Shown piece by piece: positions 47,020-56,564 of a stretch of DNA of 64,000 nucleotides. The notes below the pieces were generated by a model that worked only from the letters and a program-made list of their open reading frames with translations, did no database searches and had not been told where the DNA came from. The stretch comes from an uncultured SAR86 cluster bacterium (lineage in GTDB: Bacteria; Pseudomonadota; Gammaproteobacteria; Magnimaribacterales; Magnimaribacteraceae), in assembly GCA_937773605.1 (NCBI GenBank), contig CALJVP010000014.1, forward strand, positions 1 to 64,000, written 5' to 3'. The first letter of the stretch is position 1. Each line of letters begins with the position of its first letter. The position numbers were made by a program, and so were the translations under genes.

Positions 47020-47666
47020 TTAGTTATCCTAGAATCATCTATTTCCCAACCTAATGATACTGCCTTTTCTCTGAGCTTGCTGTCTGGATTTAAAACTACT
47101 GCTTTGGAAGAAAAGTTAAGTAATGGCAGGTCGTTAATAGAATCTGAGTAGGCAATAGTCTCAATCAAGCTTCTGTCACCAAGCCAATTTTCTATCTTCC
47201 TTACTTTTTCTTCGCCGAAATTAGGTTTCCCGGATACTTTACCTGTATAGCAACCCTCTTGTACCTCTGGATCAGTTCCAAAAAAAGTTTTGATTCCTAA
47301 CAAGCTGGCAACCTCTTTCACTATAAAACTTAAAGTGCCTGAAGTAATTAAACATTCATCCATAGTATGTTTTTCTAACAAGCCTTTGCTTGTAGAGTCT
47401 TTGAACTCTTCAACAATGGTCACACAAAAGGGTTTTACAATATCTTCGACCTCCTCAACTGTCATTCCTTTGATTGGAGCCAATAGAAATTCTGTATAAA
47501 CAGAAAAATCCAGTTCACCTCGTCTATAATCTTCATCGAATTTTCTAATTTTTTCTTTAAAACCTTCGTCCTTCATTAGGCCATTTTCTGCCATGTACTT
47601 AGCCCAAGCGGCCTCAGCATCTCCAGCCAATAAAGTGTCATCCATATCAAAAAAAACTAAACTCAT
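47016..47666 (-). CDS. HAD-IB family phosphatase, probable histidinol-phosphatase
   Basis: A 216-residue HAD phosphatase: motif [10 protein letters not shown], motif II ITSGT, motif III Lys in [11 protein letters not shown] and motif [13 protein letters not shown]. The subfamily is that of phosphoserine phosphatase-like HAD-IB enzymes. In Pseudomonas aeruginosa the homologue next to rppH (PA0335) was reported to be histidinol-phosphate phosphatase, and the same divergent arrangement with rppH occurs here. Because the HisB in this window is monofunctional, this gene is a good candidate for the missing step, but the substrate is inferred. Confidence 0.82.
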   Translation of the reverse strand: MSLVFFDMDDTLLAGDAEAAWAKYMAENGLMKDEGFKEKIRKFDEDYRRGELDFSVYTEFLLAPIKGMTVEEVEDIVKPFCVTIVEEFKDSTSKGLLEKHTMDECLITSGTLSFIVKEVASLLGIKTFFGTDPEVQEGCYTGKVSGKPNFGEEKVRKIENWLGDRSLIETIAYSDSINDLPLLNFSSKAVVLNPDSKLREKAVSLGWEIDDSRITN

Positions 47667-47730
47667 TGATCATACCTATTAAGAAAGTGCATTATAAAGG
47701 TAAGTTTGAAGTATTTAAGGAGAATATTAA

Positions 47731-48231
47731 TTGTCAAATAATGAAGTATATAGGCCTAACGTGGCTATAGTTATTCTTAGTCAAAAAGGCGATCTTCTTT
47801 GGTGCAGAAGAAAAAACCATGATGGGTGGCAATTTCCTCAGGGAGGTATAGATTCTGGTGAATCTCCAGAAGAGGCAATCATCAGAGAAACCAAAGAAGA
47901 AGTTGGTCTTAATTCAGAAGACTTTAAAATTATTTATGAAAATAAAGAGTGGATAAACTATGAAGTGCCTAAGGCAAGAAGATCCAGTTATTTTTTTCAA
48001 AAAAAGAAGTTTATAGGCCAGAGTCAAAAATGGTTCTTAGCTGAATTGAAGTGTGATGAGAATAAAATTGACCTTAACTCCTCTGCGCCGGCTGAATTTG
48101 ATGACTGGATCTGGGCCAAGTATTGGTACCCACTAGGAGCAACTGTTACTTTTAAATCAGAGGCCTACAGAAGAGCTCTGATTGATATGATGCCAGCATA
48201 CTCGGCATTTCTTAAAAGATTAAGTGGCTGA
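47731..48231 (+). CDS. rppH: RNA pyrophosphohydrolase RppH
   Basis: RppH removes pyrophosphate from mRNA 5' ends and so starts RNase E-dependent decay. The 166-residue product has YRPNVAIVIL, the Nudix box GGIDSGESPEEAIIRETKEEVG, and the family-specific W.FPQGG and KWFLAEL segments. The start is a TTG with AAGGAGA a few bases upstream. The C-terminus overlaps the convergent NRDE gene by 12 bases. Confidence 0.95.
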   Translation: MSNNEVYRPNVAIVILSQKGDLLWCRRKNHDGWQFPQGGIDSGESPEEAIIRETKEEVGLNSEDFKIIYENKEWINYEVPKARRSSYFFQKKKFIGQSQKWFLAELKCDENKIDLNSSAPAEFDDWIWAKYWYPLGATVTFKSEAYRRALIDMMPAYSAFLKRLSG

Positions 48232-48993
48232 AAAATTAAAGCCTTTTCGCTCCCCCAACACACCTCCCTCTAAATAATTTTGTTCGCTAACGCTTATTCT
48301 TTTAGAACTATCTATGGTGAGAAGAGTTGTGCATCTTGTCCCATAAAATTTAGATCTTATAAATCTGTAAGGTATTTCTTCATAATCTCTCTTTATTAGA
48401 TCTTCTTTAGTTTCTGATTCTAAATTTCCTGAATCTTCCGACATCATATTAAAAGCACCATCTAGACTGTAGGGACGGTTCTGATGTTCTTTAAAATCCT
48501 CCTTAATTTTATTAACTTTTTCGGTTTTTGAATTCAAGAAACGATTGCCCAAAGCATGCACTCCCTCAGTTAGTGTAATTATGCCTTCTTTCCTATTAGA
48601 GTAAGAATGCACAGCCTCTTCATCGCTGACCAGCAAATTAAACCCAGCAAAACTTTCTCCTTCTAAAGATGATAAATAATCCGGACCTGTACAACTATCA
48701 GATTCTAAATAATCAGTAATAAGCTTTCCTCTGGATAATTCATAAGTCTTTTGTTCACCATCTTCTTTGTAATTAGTTAATGCAGCAAATCTTCCATTTT
48801 TATTAACCCCTAGCCAAGTGCCCCCAGCAAGTAAATCTTTGCCTGCAAGAATGGGTTTATCATCCCACCAATCTATTGAAGTGGTTGGCCTTTCATAATA
48901 TTCATCTCTATTTGCCATTAAAGTTATAGAGAATTCTGAGTCAGTATCGATGGAATCAGTTTTTTTTGAAATGGAAAAAACAATTAAGCACAT
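48220..48993 (-). CDS. NRDE (TANGO2-like) family protein
   Basis: A 257-residue NRDE-domain protein, the bacterial counterpart of eukaryotic TANGO2, which is linked to heme or acyl-CoA homeostasis; the bacterial role is unclear. It begins with the conserved MCLIVF and Cys2, followed by TLMANRDEYYERPT, GGTWLGVNKNGRFAALTNY and HALGNRFLNS. The C-terminal RCTTLLTID matches the family. The start is clear at ATG 48993. Confidence 0.9.
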   Translation of the reverse strand: MCLIVFSISKKTDSIDTDSEFSITLMANRDEYYERPTTSIDWWDDKPILAGKDLLAGGTWLGVNKNGRFAALTNYKEDGEQKTYELSRGKLITDYLESDSCTGPDYLSSLEGESFAGFNLLVSDEEAVHSYSNRKEGIITLTEGVHALGNRFLNSKTEKVNKIKEDFKEHQNRPYSLDGAFNMMSEDSGNLESETKEDLIKRDYEEIPYRFIRSKFYGTRCTTLLTIDSSKRISVSEQNYLEGGVLGERKGFNFSAT

Positions 48994-49041
48994 GTCATTT
49001 TATTAATAAATTATTTAGATCGAGTTAATGATAAAATAGCC

Positions 49042-49830
49042 TTGTTGGAAATCTTTTTATACCTCATTCTTGGAACTTTCTCTGGTGTTTTAGCCGGTCT
49101 ATTTGGAATTGGCGGTGGCATTGTAATAATCCCTACTTTCTTCTATATCTTCTCTTTTCTTGGATTCCCGAGTGAAATATTATCTCACATGGTGCTAGGA
49201 AGTTCACTTGGAGTAATTCTCTTTAGTTCAATTTCTTCTACTTTTTCACACAGCAATAGAGGTGTAGTTAGTTGGAAATTAATTAGAATGGTTGCTCCCA
49301 GTATTTGTGTTGGATCTGCCTTGGGTGGCCTTACTGCAGGTAATATAGACAGCGACACCTTACAAGGGCTTGTATCTCTTTTCCTTTTAATCGCCTCCAT
49401 TCAACTTATCTTTGAATTCCCTCCCCCGAGACAAAATCCCCGCACTTCTACTTTGGGCCCTATCATTGCAGGAGGAGGCATTGGCTGGCTCTCTGGTATC
49501 TTTGGAATTGGCGGAGGTATATTCTCAGTTCCTTATTTTTACCACAGAGGACTTAAGATGATGAATGCCATAGGAACTTCAGCTGCTTGTGGAATTCCTA
49601 TAGCTTTATCAGGAACAATTACCTATATTTACATTGGATTTGATGAAGTAATATTACCAGGTAATTCTTGGGGGTATGTTTACCTCCCTGCTGCGCTTAC
49701 GGTGGGTATAGTAAGCTCTTTGACAGCCCGTTTTGGCGTAAAAATTGCTCATAGAATGAAACAAAAAAAGCTAAGGATTGCCTTTGCATTTTTAGTTATG
49801 ATTATGGCTCTAAACTTATTAACTCGTTAA
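49042..49830 (+). CDS. TauE/SafE family sulfite/anion exporter
   Basis: A 262-residue membrane protein with seven to eight helices. TauE/SafE members export sulfite, sulfoacetate or other organic anions. The two internal repeats are evident: LGTFSGVLAGLFGIGGGIVIIP near the start and GGGIGWLSGIFGIGGGIFSVPYF in the middle. It begins at one of two adjacent TTG codons. The substrate is not known. It precedes the DUF4212/symporter pair with no gap. Confidence 0.9.
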   Translation: MLEIFLYLILGTFSGVLAGLFGIGGGIVIIPTFFYIFSFLGFPSEILSHMVLGSSLGVILFSSISSTFSHSNRGVVSWKLIRMVAPSICVGSALGGLTAGNIDSDTLQGLVSLFLLIASIQLIFEFPPPRQNPRTSTLGPIIAGGGIGWLSGIFGIGGGIFSVPYFYHRGLKMMNAIGTSAACGIPIALSGTITYIYIGFDEVILPGNSWGYVYLPAALTVGIVSSLTARFGVKIAHRMKQKKLRIAFAFLVMIMALNLLTR

Positions 49831-50100
49831 ATGAACAAAGAATTGGAAAGAAATAAATCTTACTGGAGAGCCAATCTAAAGATTGTTTCATGGTTAATGG
49901 TGGTTTGGTTTTTTTGCTCCTTTGGTTTTGGAATAATCTTCTCAGACACATTAGATCAATATAGGGTGGGAGGTTTTAAATTAGGGTTCTGGTTTGCTCA
50001 GCAAGGGAGCATATATATATTTATAGTATTGGTGTTTGTATACGTTCATCTCATGAATAAGCTAGATAGAAAATACGCAAAAATAGAAGAGAAGGATTGA
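49831..50100 (+). CDS. DUF4212 small subunit of a sodium/solute symporter
   Basis: An 89-residue protein with two membrane helices: a basic N-terminus (ERNKSYWRANLKIVSWLMVVW), LGFWFAQQGSIYIFIVLVFVYV, and a charged tail. DUF4212 proteins are the usual accessory subunit encoded just before VC2705-type solute:Na+ symporters. The stop lies just before the symporter start, and the TauE stop abuts its ATG. Confidence 0.9.
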   Translation: MNKELERNKSYWRANLKIVSWLMVVWFFCSFGFGIIFSDTLDQYRVGGFKLGFWFAQQGSIYIFIVLVFVYVHLMNKLDRKYAKIEEKD

Positions 50101-50102
50101 TT

Positions 50103-51851
50103 TTGGAAGTTCAAGAACTTACTTATTTATTTGTTGGCTTATCTTTTGCGGTTTATATTGGAATTGCAATATGGTCACGTGCTGAATCAACCAATGATTT
50201 TTATGTAGCAGGTAAAGGAGTTCATCCTGTAGCCAATGGTATGGCCACTGCGGCTGATTGGATGTCTGCAGCATCCTTTTTATCCATGGCAGGATTAATT
50301 GCATTTTTAGGTAAAGATGGCTCTGTCTACCTAATGGGATGGACGGGAGGCTATGTTCTGCTTGCACTTTTTCTTGCGCCCTATTTAAGAAAATTTGGAA
50401 AATTTACAGTTCCTGATTTTATAGGCGAGAGATACTATTCAAGTTTTGCTAGAAAAGTTGCAGTTTTGTGCCTTATCTTTATATCTTTTACATACATAGC
50501 CGGCCAAATGAGGGGAGTAGGAATTGTCTTTTCAAGGTTTCTTGAAGTGGACATTAATACAGGCGTTGTAATTGGCATGGGGATCGTGTTTTTTTATGCC
50601 GTATTAGGGGGCATGAAGGGCATAACCTACACTCAAGTAGCTCAGTACTGTGTATTAATCTTTGCCTACCTTGTTCCGGCAATATTTATTTCTATATTGA
50701 TGACCGGCAACCCCGTCCCCCAGCTTGGCTTTGGAAGTACTCTGGTTGATAGTCCTGTCTACTTACTGGATAAACTTGATCAAGTTACCGTTGATCTGGG
50801 TTTTAATGAATACACACAAAATTCAAAAAGTGTAATCGATATTTTCTGTATAACGGCTGCTCTCATGTTTGGTACGGCGGGGTTGCCTCATGTTATTGTT
50901 AGATTTTTTACAGTGCCCACTGTGGCAGATGCTAGAAAATCGGCTGGATATGCACTAATCTTTATAGCTCTCCTTTACACAACCGCTCCAGCAGTTTCTG
51001 CTTTTGCAAGGATGAATCTTATAGATTCAATACAAGACAAGGAGTATTCAAGTGCGCCGAGTTGGTTTAAGAACTGGGAAGAAATTGGATTGATAGCTTG
51101 GAAAGATAAAAATCTAGATGGGGCTATACGTTATTCATCGGGGGATGCTGTAAAAGGAAGACCTGTTTATGATACTGAAAGAGGTCCTTCTGGAGAAAGA
51201 ATCGTTTTAAATAGTCCTAATTCTGATAATGAGAATGAAGTTTATATAGACCGAGATATTATTGTCTTAGCCAACCCTGAGATAGCTGAACTTCCTGGCT
51301 GGGTTATTGCGCTTGTTGCTGCCGGAGGTCTAGCCGCAGCACTTTCCACGGCAGCTGGCTTGTTGCTGGTGATATCATCTTCAATTTCTCATGACCTTCT
51401 CAAGAAGACTTACATGCCAAAAATTACCGAAAGACAGGAGCTGTTTTTTGCAAGGGTCTCTGCTGCAGTAGCAATTGCCATAGCGGGGTTGTTTGGTATT
51501 TATCCTCCTGCATTTGTGGCTCAAGTCGTTGCTTTTGCATTTGGGTTAGCCGCTGCTACCTTTTTTCCAGTTCTATTTATGGGAATTTTTTCAAAGAGGC
51601 TTAATAAAGAAGGAGCAATAGCAGGTATGTTGGTGGGTTTAATCTTTACAGCAACTTACATTATCTTCTTTAAATTTCTTTATGTAGACTTAAATACTTC
51701 AGAGAACTGGCTCATGTCCATCTCTCCAGAAGGCATAGGTTTTATAGGTATGATATTAAATTTTGTTGTCGCTATTCTGGTTTCTTCTGCCACCAAACCT
51801 CCTCCTCAAGAAGTTCTTGATATGGTAGAAATGATAAGACAGCCAGAATGA
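50103..51851 (+). CDS. VC2705-type sodium:solute symporter, large subunit (acetate/monocarboxylate-like)
   Basis: A 582-residue SSS-family transporter with about 13 helices. YLFVGLSFAVYIGIAIWSRA, then DFYVAGKGVHPVANGMATAADWMSAASFL (family motif), GTAGLPHVIVRFFTV and ALSTAAGLLLVISSSISHDL are typical. A periplasmic insert around residues 320-390 is rich in charged residues. A TTG at 50097 also fits, but GAAGGA ends directly before it; the TTG at 50103 leaves normal spacing and gives the family start. The likely substrates are acetate or short carboxylates, by family only. Confidence 0.9.
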   Translation: MEVQELTYLFVGLSFAVYIGIAIWSRAESTNDFYVAGKGVHPVANGMATAADWMSAASFLSMAGLIAFLGKDGSVYLMGWTGGYVLLALFLAPYLRKFGKFTVPDFIGERYYSSFARKVAVLCLIFISFTYIAGQMRGVGIVFSRFLEVDINTGVVIGMGIVFFYAVLGGMKGITYTQVAQYCVLIFAYLVPAIFISILMTGNPVPQLGFGSTLVDSPVYLLDKLDQVTVDLGFNEYTQNSKSVIDIFCITAALMFGTAGLPHVIVRFFTVPTVADARKSAGYALIFIALLYTTAPAVSAFARMNLIDSIQDKEYSSAPSWFKNWEEIGLIAWKDKNLDGAIRYSSGDAVKGRPVYDTERGPSGERIVLNSPNSDNENEVYIDRDIIVLANPEIAELPGWVIALVAAGGLAAALSTAAGLLLVISSSISHDLLKKTYMPKITERQELFFARVSAAVAIAIAGLFGIYPPAFVAQVVAFAFGLAAATFFPVLFMGIFSKRLNKEGAIAGMLVGLIFTATYIIFFKFLYVDLNTSENWLMSISPEGIGFIGMILNFVVAILVSSATKPPPQEVLDMVEMIRQPE

Positions 51852-52621
51852 TCCTACCTGAAATAGATCCCGTTGCTCTTCAAATTGGCCCTTTGGCCAT
51901 TAGGTGGTATTCGTTAACCTGGATGGCAGCTTTTATTGGTATATATTCAGTAGCAAAATATAGATTAAAGGTATTCTCAACTGAACAACTCAGTGACCTT
52001 ATGTTCTATGGCTTATTGGGAGCCATGCTGGGCGGAAGAACAGGGTATTGTTTTTTTTATGGCATAGATCAATTAAGCGAAGACCCTCTATGGCTTTTTA
52101 GAGTTTGGGAAGGTGGATTATCTTTTCATGGTGGTCTTCTAGGAGTCCTTGTAGCAGTCTATTTTCTTGCAAGATCATGGCGGGTCAAATTTTTTGAAGT
52201 ACTGGATTTTATAGCACCCGCGGTTCCCATCGGTCTTGGCACCGTAAGAATTGGTAATTTTTTAAATTCTGAACTGCTTGGTCGCCCCACTGACCAGAGC
52301 TGGGGTGTTATCTTTCCTTCAGATCCTTCTGGGCTATTAAGACATCCTTCACAACTGTACCAGGCATTCTGCGAGGGAATATTGCTTTTAATTTTTTTAT
52401 TATGGATTGCCAAAAAACCTAAACCTCCTATGGCAATTTCTGCTTATTTTCTAATTGGTTATGGAACTTTGAGAACGGCTACGGAATTCTTCAGGGAGCC
52501 GGATGCTCATATAGGCCTTAGTGCCTTTGATTTCTTAACCAGAGGACAAATGTTATCTATACCAATGGTATTAGCAGGTCTTCTATTATTGTTTTTTTCT
52601 TATAAAATTATCAAAAAATGA
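51848..52621 (+). CDS. lgt: Prolipoprotein diacylglyceryl transferase
   Basis: Lgt attaches diacylglycerol to the lipobox Cys of prolipoproteins in the inner membrane; it would act on the lipoproteins encoded at 3147 and 34872. The 257-residue protein has [58 protein letters not shown] (catalytic region), then [14 protein letters not shown]. It overlaps both neighbours by 4 bases (ATGA-type), so lgt-thyA-folA is one unit. Confidence 0.96.
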   Translation: MILPEIDPVALQIGPLAIRWYSLTWMAAFIGIYSVAKYRLKVFSTEQLSDLMFYGLLGAMLGGRTGYCFFYGIDQLSEDPLWLFRVWEGGLSFHGGLLGVLVAVYFLARSWRVKFFEVLDFIAPAVPIGLGTVRIGNFLNSELLGRPTDQSWGVIFPSDPSGLLRHPSQLYQAFCEGILLLIFLLWIAKKPKPPMAISAYFLIGYGTLRTATEFFREPDAHIGLSAFDFLTRGQMLSIPMVLAGLLLLFFSYKIIKK

Positions 52622-53523
52622 AACAATACCTTGACCTAATGAAACACATCCGAGACGAAGGTGTGAAAAAAGAAGATAGAACCGGAACAGGAACTGTCAG
52701 TGTTTTTGGTTACCAAATGCGTTTTGATCTTGAGGATAGCTTTCCTCTACTCTCAACAAAGAAAGTGAATCTTGATTCAATAATTCATGAACTCCTGTGG
52801 TTTATTAGTGGCGATACGAACATCTCTTACTTGGTTAAAAATGGTGTCAACATATGGAATGATTGGCCTTATCAAAGTTATCTAAAACAAACAGACCAAG
52901 AAGAAAACTACCCGATGCATTCAAAAGAGTGGAAAGGTAAAATGAAAGAATTCATAGAACAAATAAAGAATGATAATGATTTTGCAAAAGTTTATGGTGA
53001 TCTGGGGCCGGTTTACGGTAGGCAATGGAGAGATTTTGAAGGCGTTGATCAACTGAATCAAGTTGTTGAAGATATTAAATCTTCTCCTGACTCCAGAAGG
53101 CTGATTGTTTCAGCATGGAATCCCAAAGACATCCCGGTAATGGTTAAATCAGGATTGCCACCTTGTCATACGCTGTTCCAGTTTTACGTCAGTGAAGGCA
53201 GGCTATCTTGTCAGCTTTACCAGCGTAGTGCAGATGTTTTCCTTGGTGTTCCTTACAACATTGCTTCCTATGCCATTTTAACTTTGATGATTGCACAAGT
53301 AACAGGACTGAAACCGGGAGAATTTATTCATACTCTTGGTGATGCTCACTTATACAGCAATCATCTTGAGCAGGTCGAAGAACAGCTTGCTCGTGCACCT
53401 TTCCCTAGCCCTACACTCTCTATAAATAAAGATAAAGATACGATCTTCGATTTTTCCATAAGCGACTTTGAACTAATAAACTATAAAGCACACCCACACA
53501 TACCAGCTCCCATAGCCGTCTAA
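52618..53523 (+). CDS. thyA: Thymidylate synthase
   Basis: ThyA methylates dUMP to dTMP using methylene-THF. The 301-residue length exceeds the 264 of E. coli because of an insertion around residues 95-140, as in Lactobacillus casei-type enzymes. [26 protein letters not shown], catalytic Cys near residue 183 in [28 protein letters not shown] and the folate-binding C-terminus (PIAV) are present. It depends on folA next door to regenerate THF and draws methylene-THF partly from gcvTHP. Confidence 0.96.
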   Translation: MKQYLDLMKHIRDEGVKKEDRTGTGTVSVFGYQMRFDLEDSFPLLSTKKVNLDSIIHELLWFISGDTNISYLVKNGVNIWNDWPYQSYLKQTDQEENYPMHSKEWKGKMKEFIEQIKNDNDFAKVYGDLGPVYGRQWRDFEGVDQLNQVVEDIKSSPDSRRLIVSAWNPKDIPVMVKSGLPPCHTLFQFYVSEGRLSCQLYQRSADVFLGVPYNIASYAILTLMIAQVTGLKPGEFIHTLGDAHLYSNHLEQVEEQLARAPFPSPTLSINKDKDTIFDFSISDFELINYKAHPHIPAPIAV

Positions 53524-54008
53524 TGGAAATCATACTAATTGCAGCTGTGTCGAAAGATAAAGTAATCGGAAAGCAAGGTGGCATTCCCTGGAAGATAAAA
53601 GAAGACCTTAGTTTTTTCAAAGAGAAGACCTTAAATTCTCCGATAATAATGGGAAGAGCCACTTATAACTCAATAGGACGGCCTTTACCCAATAGACTAA
53701 ATATAGTTATGACCAGATCGGTAAAGAATACTGAAGGAGTAACAGAAGTAACATCCGCAGATAAAGCTATTGAAGCTGCTTCAATAAATAGAGATTCATC
53801 AAGGGTGTATATAATCGGAGGTGAAAATATTTACAAAGAATTTTTACCTATCGCTCATAGAATGATTATTACGGAAGTTGATCTATATATAAAAGATGGA
53901 GATACTTTTTTTCCTGAGTGGAATATTAGTGAATGGAAAGAACAAAGCAGGGATCAGAGAGAAGAAAACGGTACAAGATTTAGCTTCGTCGAATATACTA
54001 GGAATTAG
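53523..54008 (+). CDS. folA: Dihydrofolate reductase
   Basis: FolA reduces dihydrofolate to tetrahydrofolate with NADPH. The 161-residue product has the GGIPWKIKEDLSFFKEKT loop with the catalytic Asp (same position as E. coli Asp27), IIMGRATYNSIGRPLPNR, VYIIGGENIYKEF and a TFFPEW ending. The ATG shares one base with the thyA stop (TAATG). The stop overlaps the convergent TPR gene by 4 bases. Confidence 0.96.
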   Translation: MEIILIAAVSKDKVIGKQGGIPWKIKEDLSFFKEKTLNSPIIMGRATYNSIGRPLPNRLNIVMTRSVKNTEGVTEVTSADKAIEAASINRDSSRVYIIGGENIYKEFLPIAHRMIITEVDLYIKDGDTFFPEWNISEWKEQSRDQREENGTRFSFVEYTRN

Positions 54009-55489
54009 ATTCCTAAGGCCTTTCTTTTAAGCTTTAAGGCCTCAACCCTCTCCTCTTCTCCTTCAGTATAGGTTATCCATTTTCTGGCTTGATCTTGAGC
54101 TTTCTTCTTTTTATCTTTCTGTTTATCTTTATCTTTTTGTTTCTTCTTTTTAACGCTGTATTGCTTCTCAGCTACATCAATGCATTTCCTAAAAGAAAGA
54201 ATTGCGTTATCCCATTCTTGATTCTCAAAAAGAATTTGCCCAAGTAACATATGAGCTCCAGCTTCATCTTTTAATTTACCCTTTTCAATTCCTAACTTTA
54301 TGGCTTCTCTAGCATCAGAAAATTCATCCAATCCAAAATGAACCTGGCCCAGAAAAATATAGAGCTCCCCTTCTTTAGATATTTTTGCTGCCTTCTTGTA
54401 ATAAGGCTTGGCCTTCGATAGTTCTTTGGAAGCATGCCAGTATTGAGCCAATGCTTTAAGAGTTTTTTCTTCTTCTTTAATTATTTCTTGATTAAAACCA
54501 CTTTGCAGAACATTAGCTGCTTTTCTAGGATTCTCGAACATAAATAATAGCTGTGATAAAGCAGTAAATTCTCTTTGCTTATCCAAAAGGCCATCATCAT
54601 AAGCAGCTTCTAGGGCTCCCATTTGATCCATAGATCTTCCTTTTTGACCATAGAGGCCTGAAAGTTGAGTCCAATATTGTTTCTTAGGATAATGTTGAAC
54701 TAAAATCTCATATATTGGTAAAACGTCTAAATCTCTCTTTAACTCAGTAAAAAGTGCCATCTTAAGCAAGTAATGATTTTCCTTTGCTACGCCTTTCTTT
54801 GTTTCTCCCGTTTCTACTGTTTCACCTGTTTCATTACCTTCTTCATCCAGAACGGGTCTTGTAATAGGAATGTCTCTGCTTTCTTGCATTTCTATTGCTA
54901 TTAATATGTTCTCTACAGACTTCTTAAATTCTTCCATCTGATAATAAGTTGTTGATAAAAGAGCATAAGCATCTGCACTTGGATCTTCTTCAAGATCCAG
55001 CCATCTAAGCAAGTAATCAATGGAGCCTTTGTAATCCTCTCTTATATAAGAGAGCTGCGCCAAGGAGTAGAGGGATCCCAATCTCTCTTGGTCATTCGAA
55101 TCAGGTTCGTTCATTAAATCCTTATAAGCCTGTTCAGCTAAAAGGTATTTTTCACTTGAAAAATAAATGTAACCGTAATAATAGTACATCTTAGATCTAT
55201 CTGTACTGGTAAATTTGGACGATGGATCGCCAATAGGTGCTAACATCAGCATCGCTTCATCCCATTGCTCTGCTTCAATTAGTGGCTGAAGGTTTTGAAG
55301 TATTTTTTGAGCCTTTTTGCTAGGAAGCTTGGTTCTTCTTCTCTTCTTCTTTTTCTTATCATCATCTGCTGCTTGGAGCGAAGATCCTGCGTATTCAATA
55401 GGAGAAACTTCCACCAACAGAGGTAATAGACTAAATACCAAAGAAAATACTAAAACTTTAAGGGGTAATTTTTTTAAATTTATATTCAT
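54005..55489 (-). CDS. Secreted TPR-repeat protein, last gene of the TonB2-type operon
   Basis: A 494-residue protein with a signal peptide (hydrophobic KVLVFSLVFSLLPLLV), then a lysine-rich stretch and a series of TPR helices (for example DSNDQERLGSLYSLAQLSYI and YIFLGQVHFGLDEFSDAREA). The C-terminus is again lysine-rich. It is the periplasmic TPR component that ends TonB2-type operons in marine gammaproteobacteria; its exact job is unknown. GTG 55501 is possible, but ATG 55489 gives a cleaner signal peptide, four bases after the tonB stop. Confidence 0.86.
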   Translation of the reverse strand: MNINLKKLPLKVLVFSLVFSLLPLLVEVSPIEYAGSSLQAADDDKKKKKRRRTKLPSKKAQKILQNLQPLIEAEQWDEAMLMLAPIGDPSSKFTSTDRSKMYYYYGYIYFSSEKYLLAEQAYKDLMNEPDSNDQERLGSLYSLAQLSYIREDYKGSIDYLLRWLDLEEDPSADAYALLSTTYYQMEEFKKSVENILIAIEMQESRDIPITRPVLDEEGNETGETVETGETKKGVAKENHYLLKMALFTELKRDLDVLPIYEILVQHYPKKQYWTQLSGLYGQKGRSMDQMGALEAAYDDGLLDKQREFTALSQLLFMFENPRKAANVLQSGFNQEIIKEEEKTLKALAQYWHASKELSKAKPYYKKAAKISKEGELYIFLGQVHFGLDEFSDAREAIKLGIEKGKLKDEAGAHMLLGQILFENQEWDNAILSFRKCIDVAEKQYSVKKKKQKDKDKQKDKKKKAQDQARKWITYTEGEEERVEALKLKRKALGI

Positions 55490-55493
55490 ATCA

Positions 55494-56135
55494 TTAATCA
55501 CATCCTTCTGGAGTGTAATCCATACTTTTTCCTGGCGCTTCTATTTTGAAGACAACAATTGTTTTAACTCTAGGCACCTCTACAGCTTGTCCATCACGTA
55601 TCTGAGGTTTGTACTTGTACTTAAGAGCTGAACGCATTGCAGATCTATCAAATATTCCTGAAGGCTGTGACCATAATACTTCAGGATCTCTGGTAGAGCC
55701 TACTTTTGTTACAGTGAATTGCAACATCACGCATCCCTCTATTTCTCTCTCAAGAGCTCTTCTAGGGTAAACCGGAGGTACTTGGAATATAGGCACATAT
55801 GAACCGTCAGCAAAAACGCCAGCTTTTTTGCCTTTAAAACTTAAGTTAGGTCTGGCTGATGCATTATCTAAATCAGCTGGAGGAGTCATATCAAACTCCG
55901 GAGGCATGGTTTCAGGGGGTGGCTCTTCTTCTTGAGGTCTCTCCATGTCTTGAATTAATTCAAGTTCTCTCTCTGGCATAGTAACGTCGGCAATTTTAAA
56001 TATGTCTGTATTTAACTCGACATCTTCAACTGCTATAAGTAACTGCATGCCATAAAAGATACCAATCGTTAGGATAAAAGAAGCTGTTAAAGACGCTCCT
56101 ATCTTTTTTAAACTTGCTTCAGCAAAAAAACCCAT
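55494..56135 (-). CDS. tonB: Energy transducer TonB
   Basis: A 213-residue TonB: one N-terminal membrane anchor (about residues 15-33), a short proline/glutamate-rich spacer (EEEPPPETMPPEFDMTPPADL region), and a C-terminal TonB domain beginning VYPRRALEREIEGCVMLQFTV and ending RVKTIVVFKIE. The spacer is short compared with E. coli TonB, as is usual for TonB2 proteins. It transmits proton-motive energy to outer-membrane receptors, none of which are in this window. Confidence 0.95.
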   Translation of the reverse strand: MGFFAEASLKKIGASLTASFILTIGIFYGMQLLIAVEDVELNTDIFKIADVTMPERELELIQDMERPQEEEPPPETMPPEFDMTPPADLDNASARPNLSFKGKKAGVFADGSYVPIFQVPPVYPRRALEREIEGCVMLQFTVTKVGSTRDPEVLWSQPSGIFDRSAMRSALKYKYKPQIRDGQAVEVPRVKTIVVFKIEAPGKSMDYTPEGCD

Positions 56136-56141
56136 TTCTTA

Positions 56142-56552
56142 CTAAAATTTAGGCTCTGAGGCCAGTGAGATTTGATAAACTCCTGCATCTCTCGATTGAT
56201 CCATAACCGCAATGATGCTATCAGCAGTTGCTTTTTCATCTGCTTGAATTACGACCGTTCCTTGAGGGTTATCTGCTAATAATTTAGTTATATTAGCTTT
56301 TACTTGCCTCACATCAATTCTTCTGCCGTCTATCCAAATATCGTTGGTGGCTCCTATTGCTATCAAAATAGCTGCGTTTTCTTGAATATTGGAGGTTTCT
56401 GCGTCTGGGCGATTAACTTCCAACCCAGGCTCTTTGATAAAATTTGCAGTAACAATAAAGAAAATTAAAAGAATAAACACCACGTCCAACATTGGCGTTA
56501 AATTAATATCCTCTTCTTCTGCTACAGCATTACTGATTGGCGATCTTCTCAT
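56142..56552 (-). CDS. exbD: Biopolymer transport protein ExbD
   Basis: A 136-residue ExbD with one membrane helix carrying the essential Asp: INLTPMLDVVFILLIFFIVTANF. The periplasmic domain contains VVIQADEKATADSIIAVMDQSRDAGV, typical of the family. It forms the proton channel with ExbB-type proteins encoded on either side. It ends 6 bases before tonB. Confidence 0.96.
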   Translation of the reverse strand: MRRSPISNAVAEEEDINLTPMLDVVFILLIFFIVTANFIKEPGLEVNRPDAETSNIQENAAILIAIGATNDIWIDGRRIDVRQVKANITKLLADNPQGTVVIQADEKATADSIIAVMDQSRDAGVYQISLASEPKF

Positions 56553-56564
56553 AATTTAACCTTC

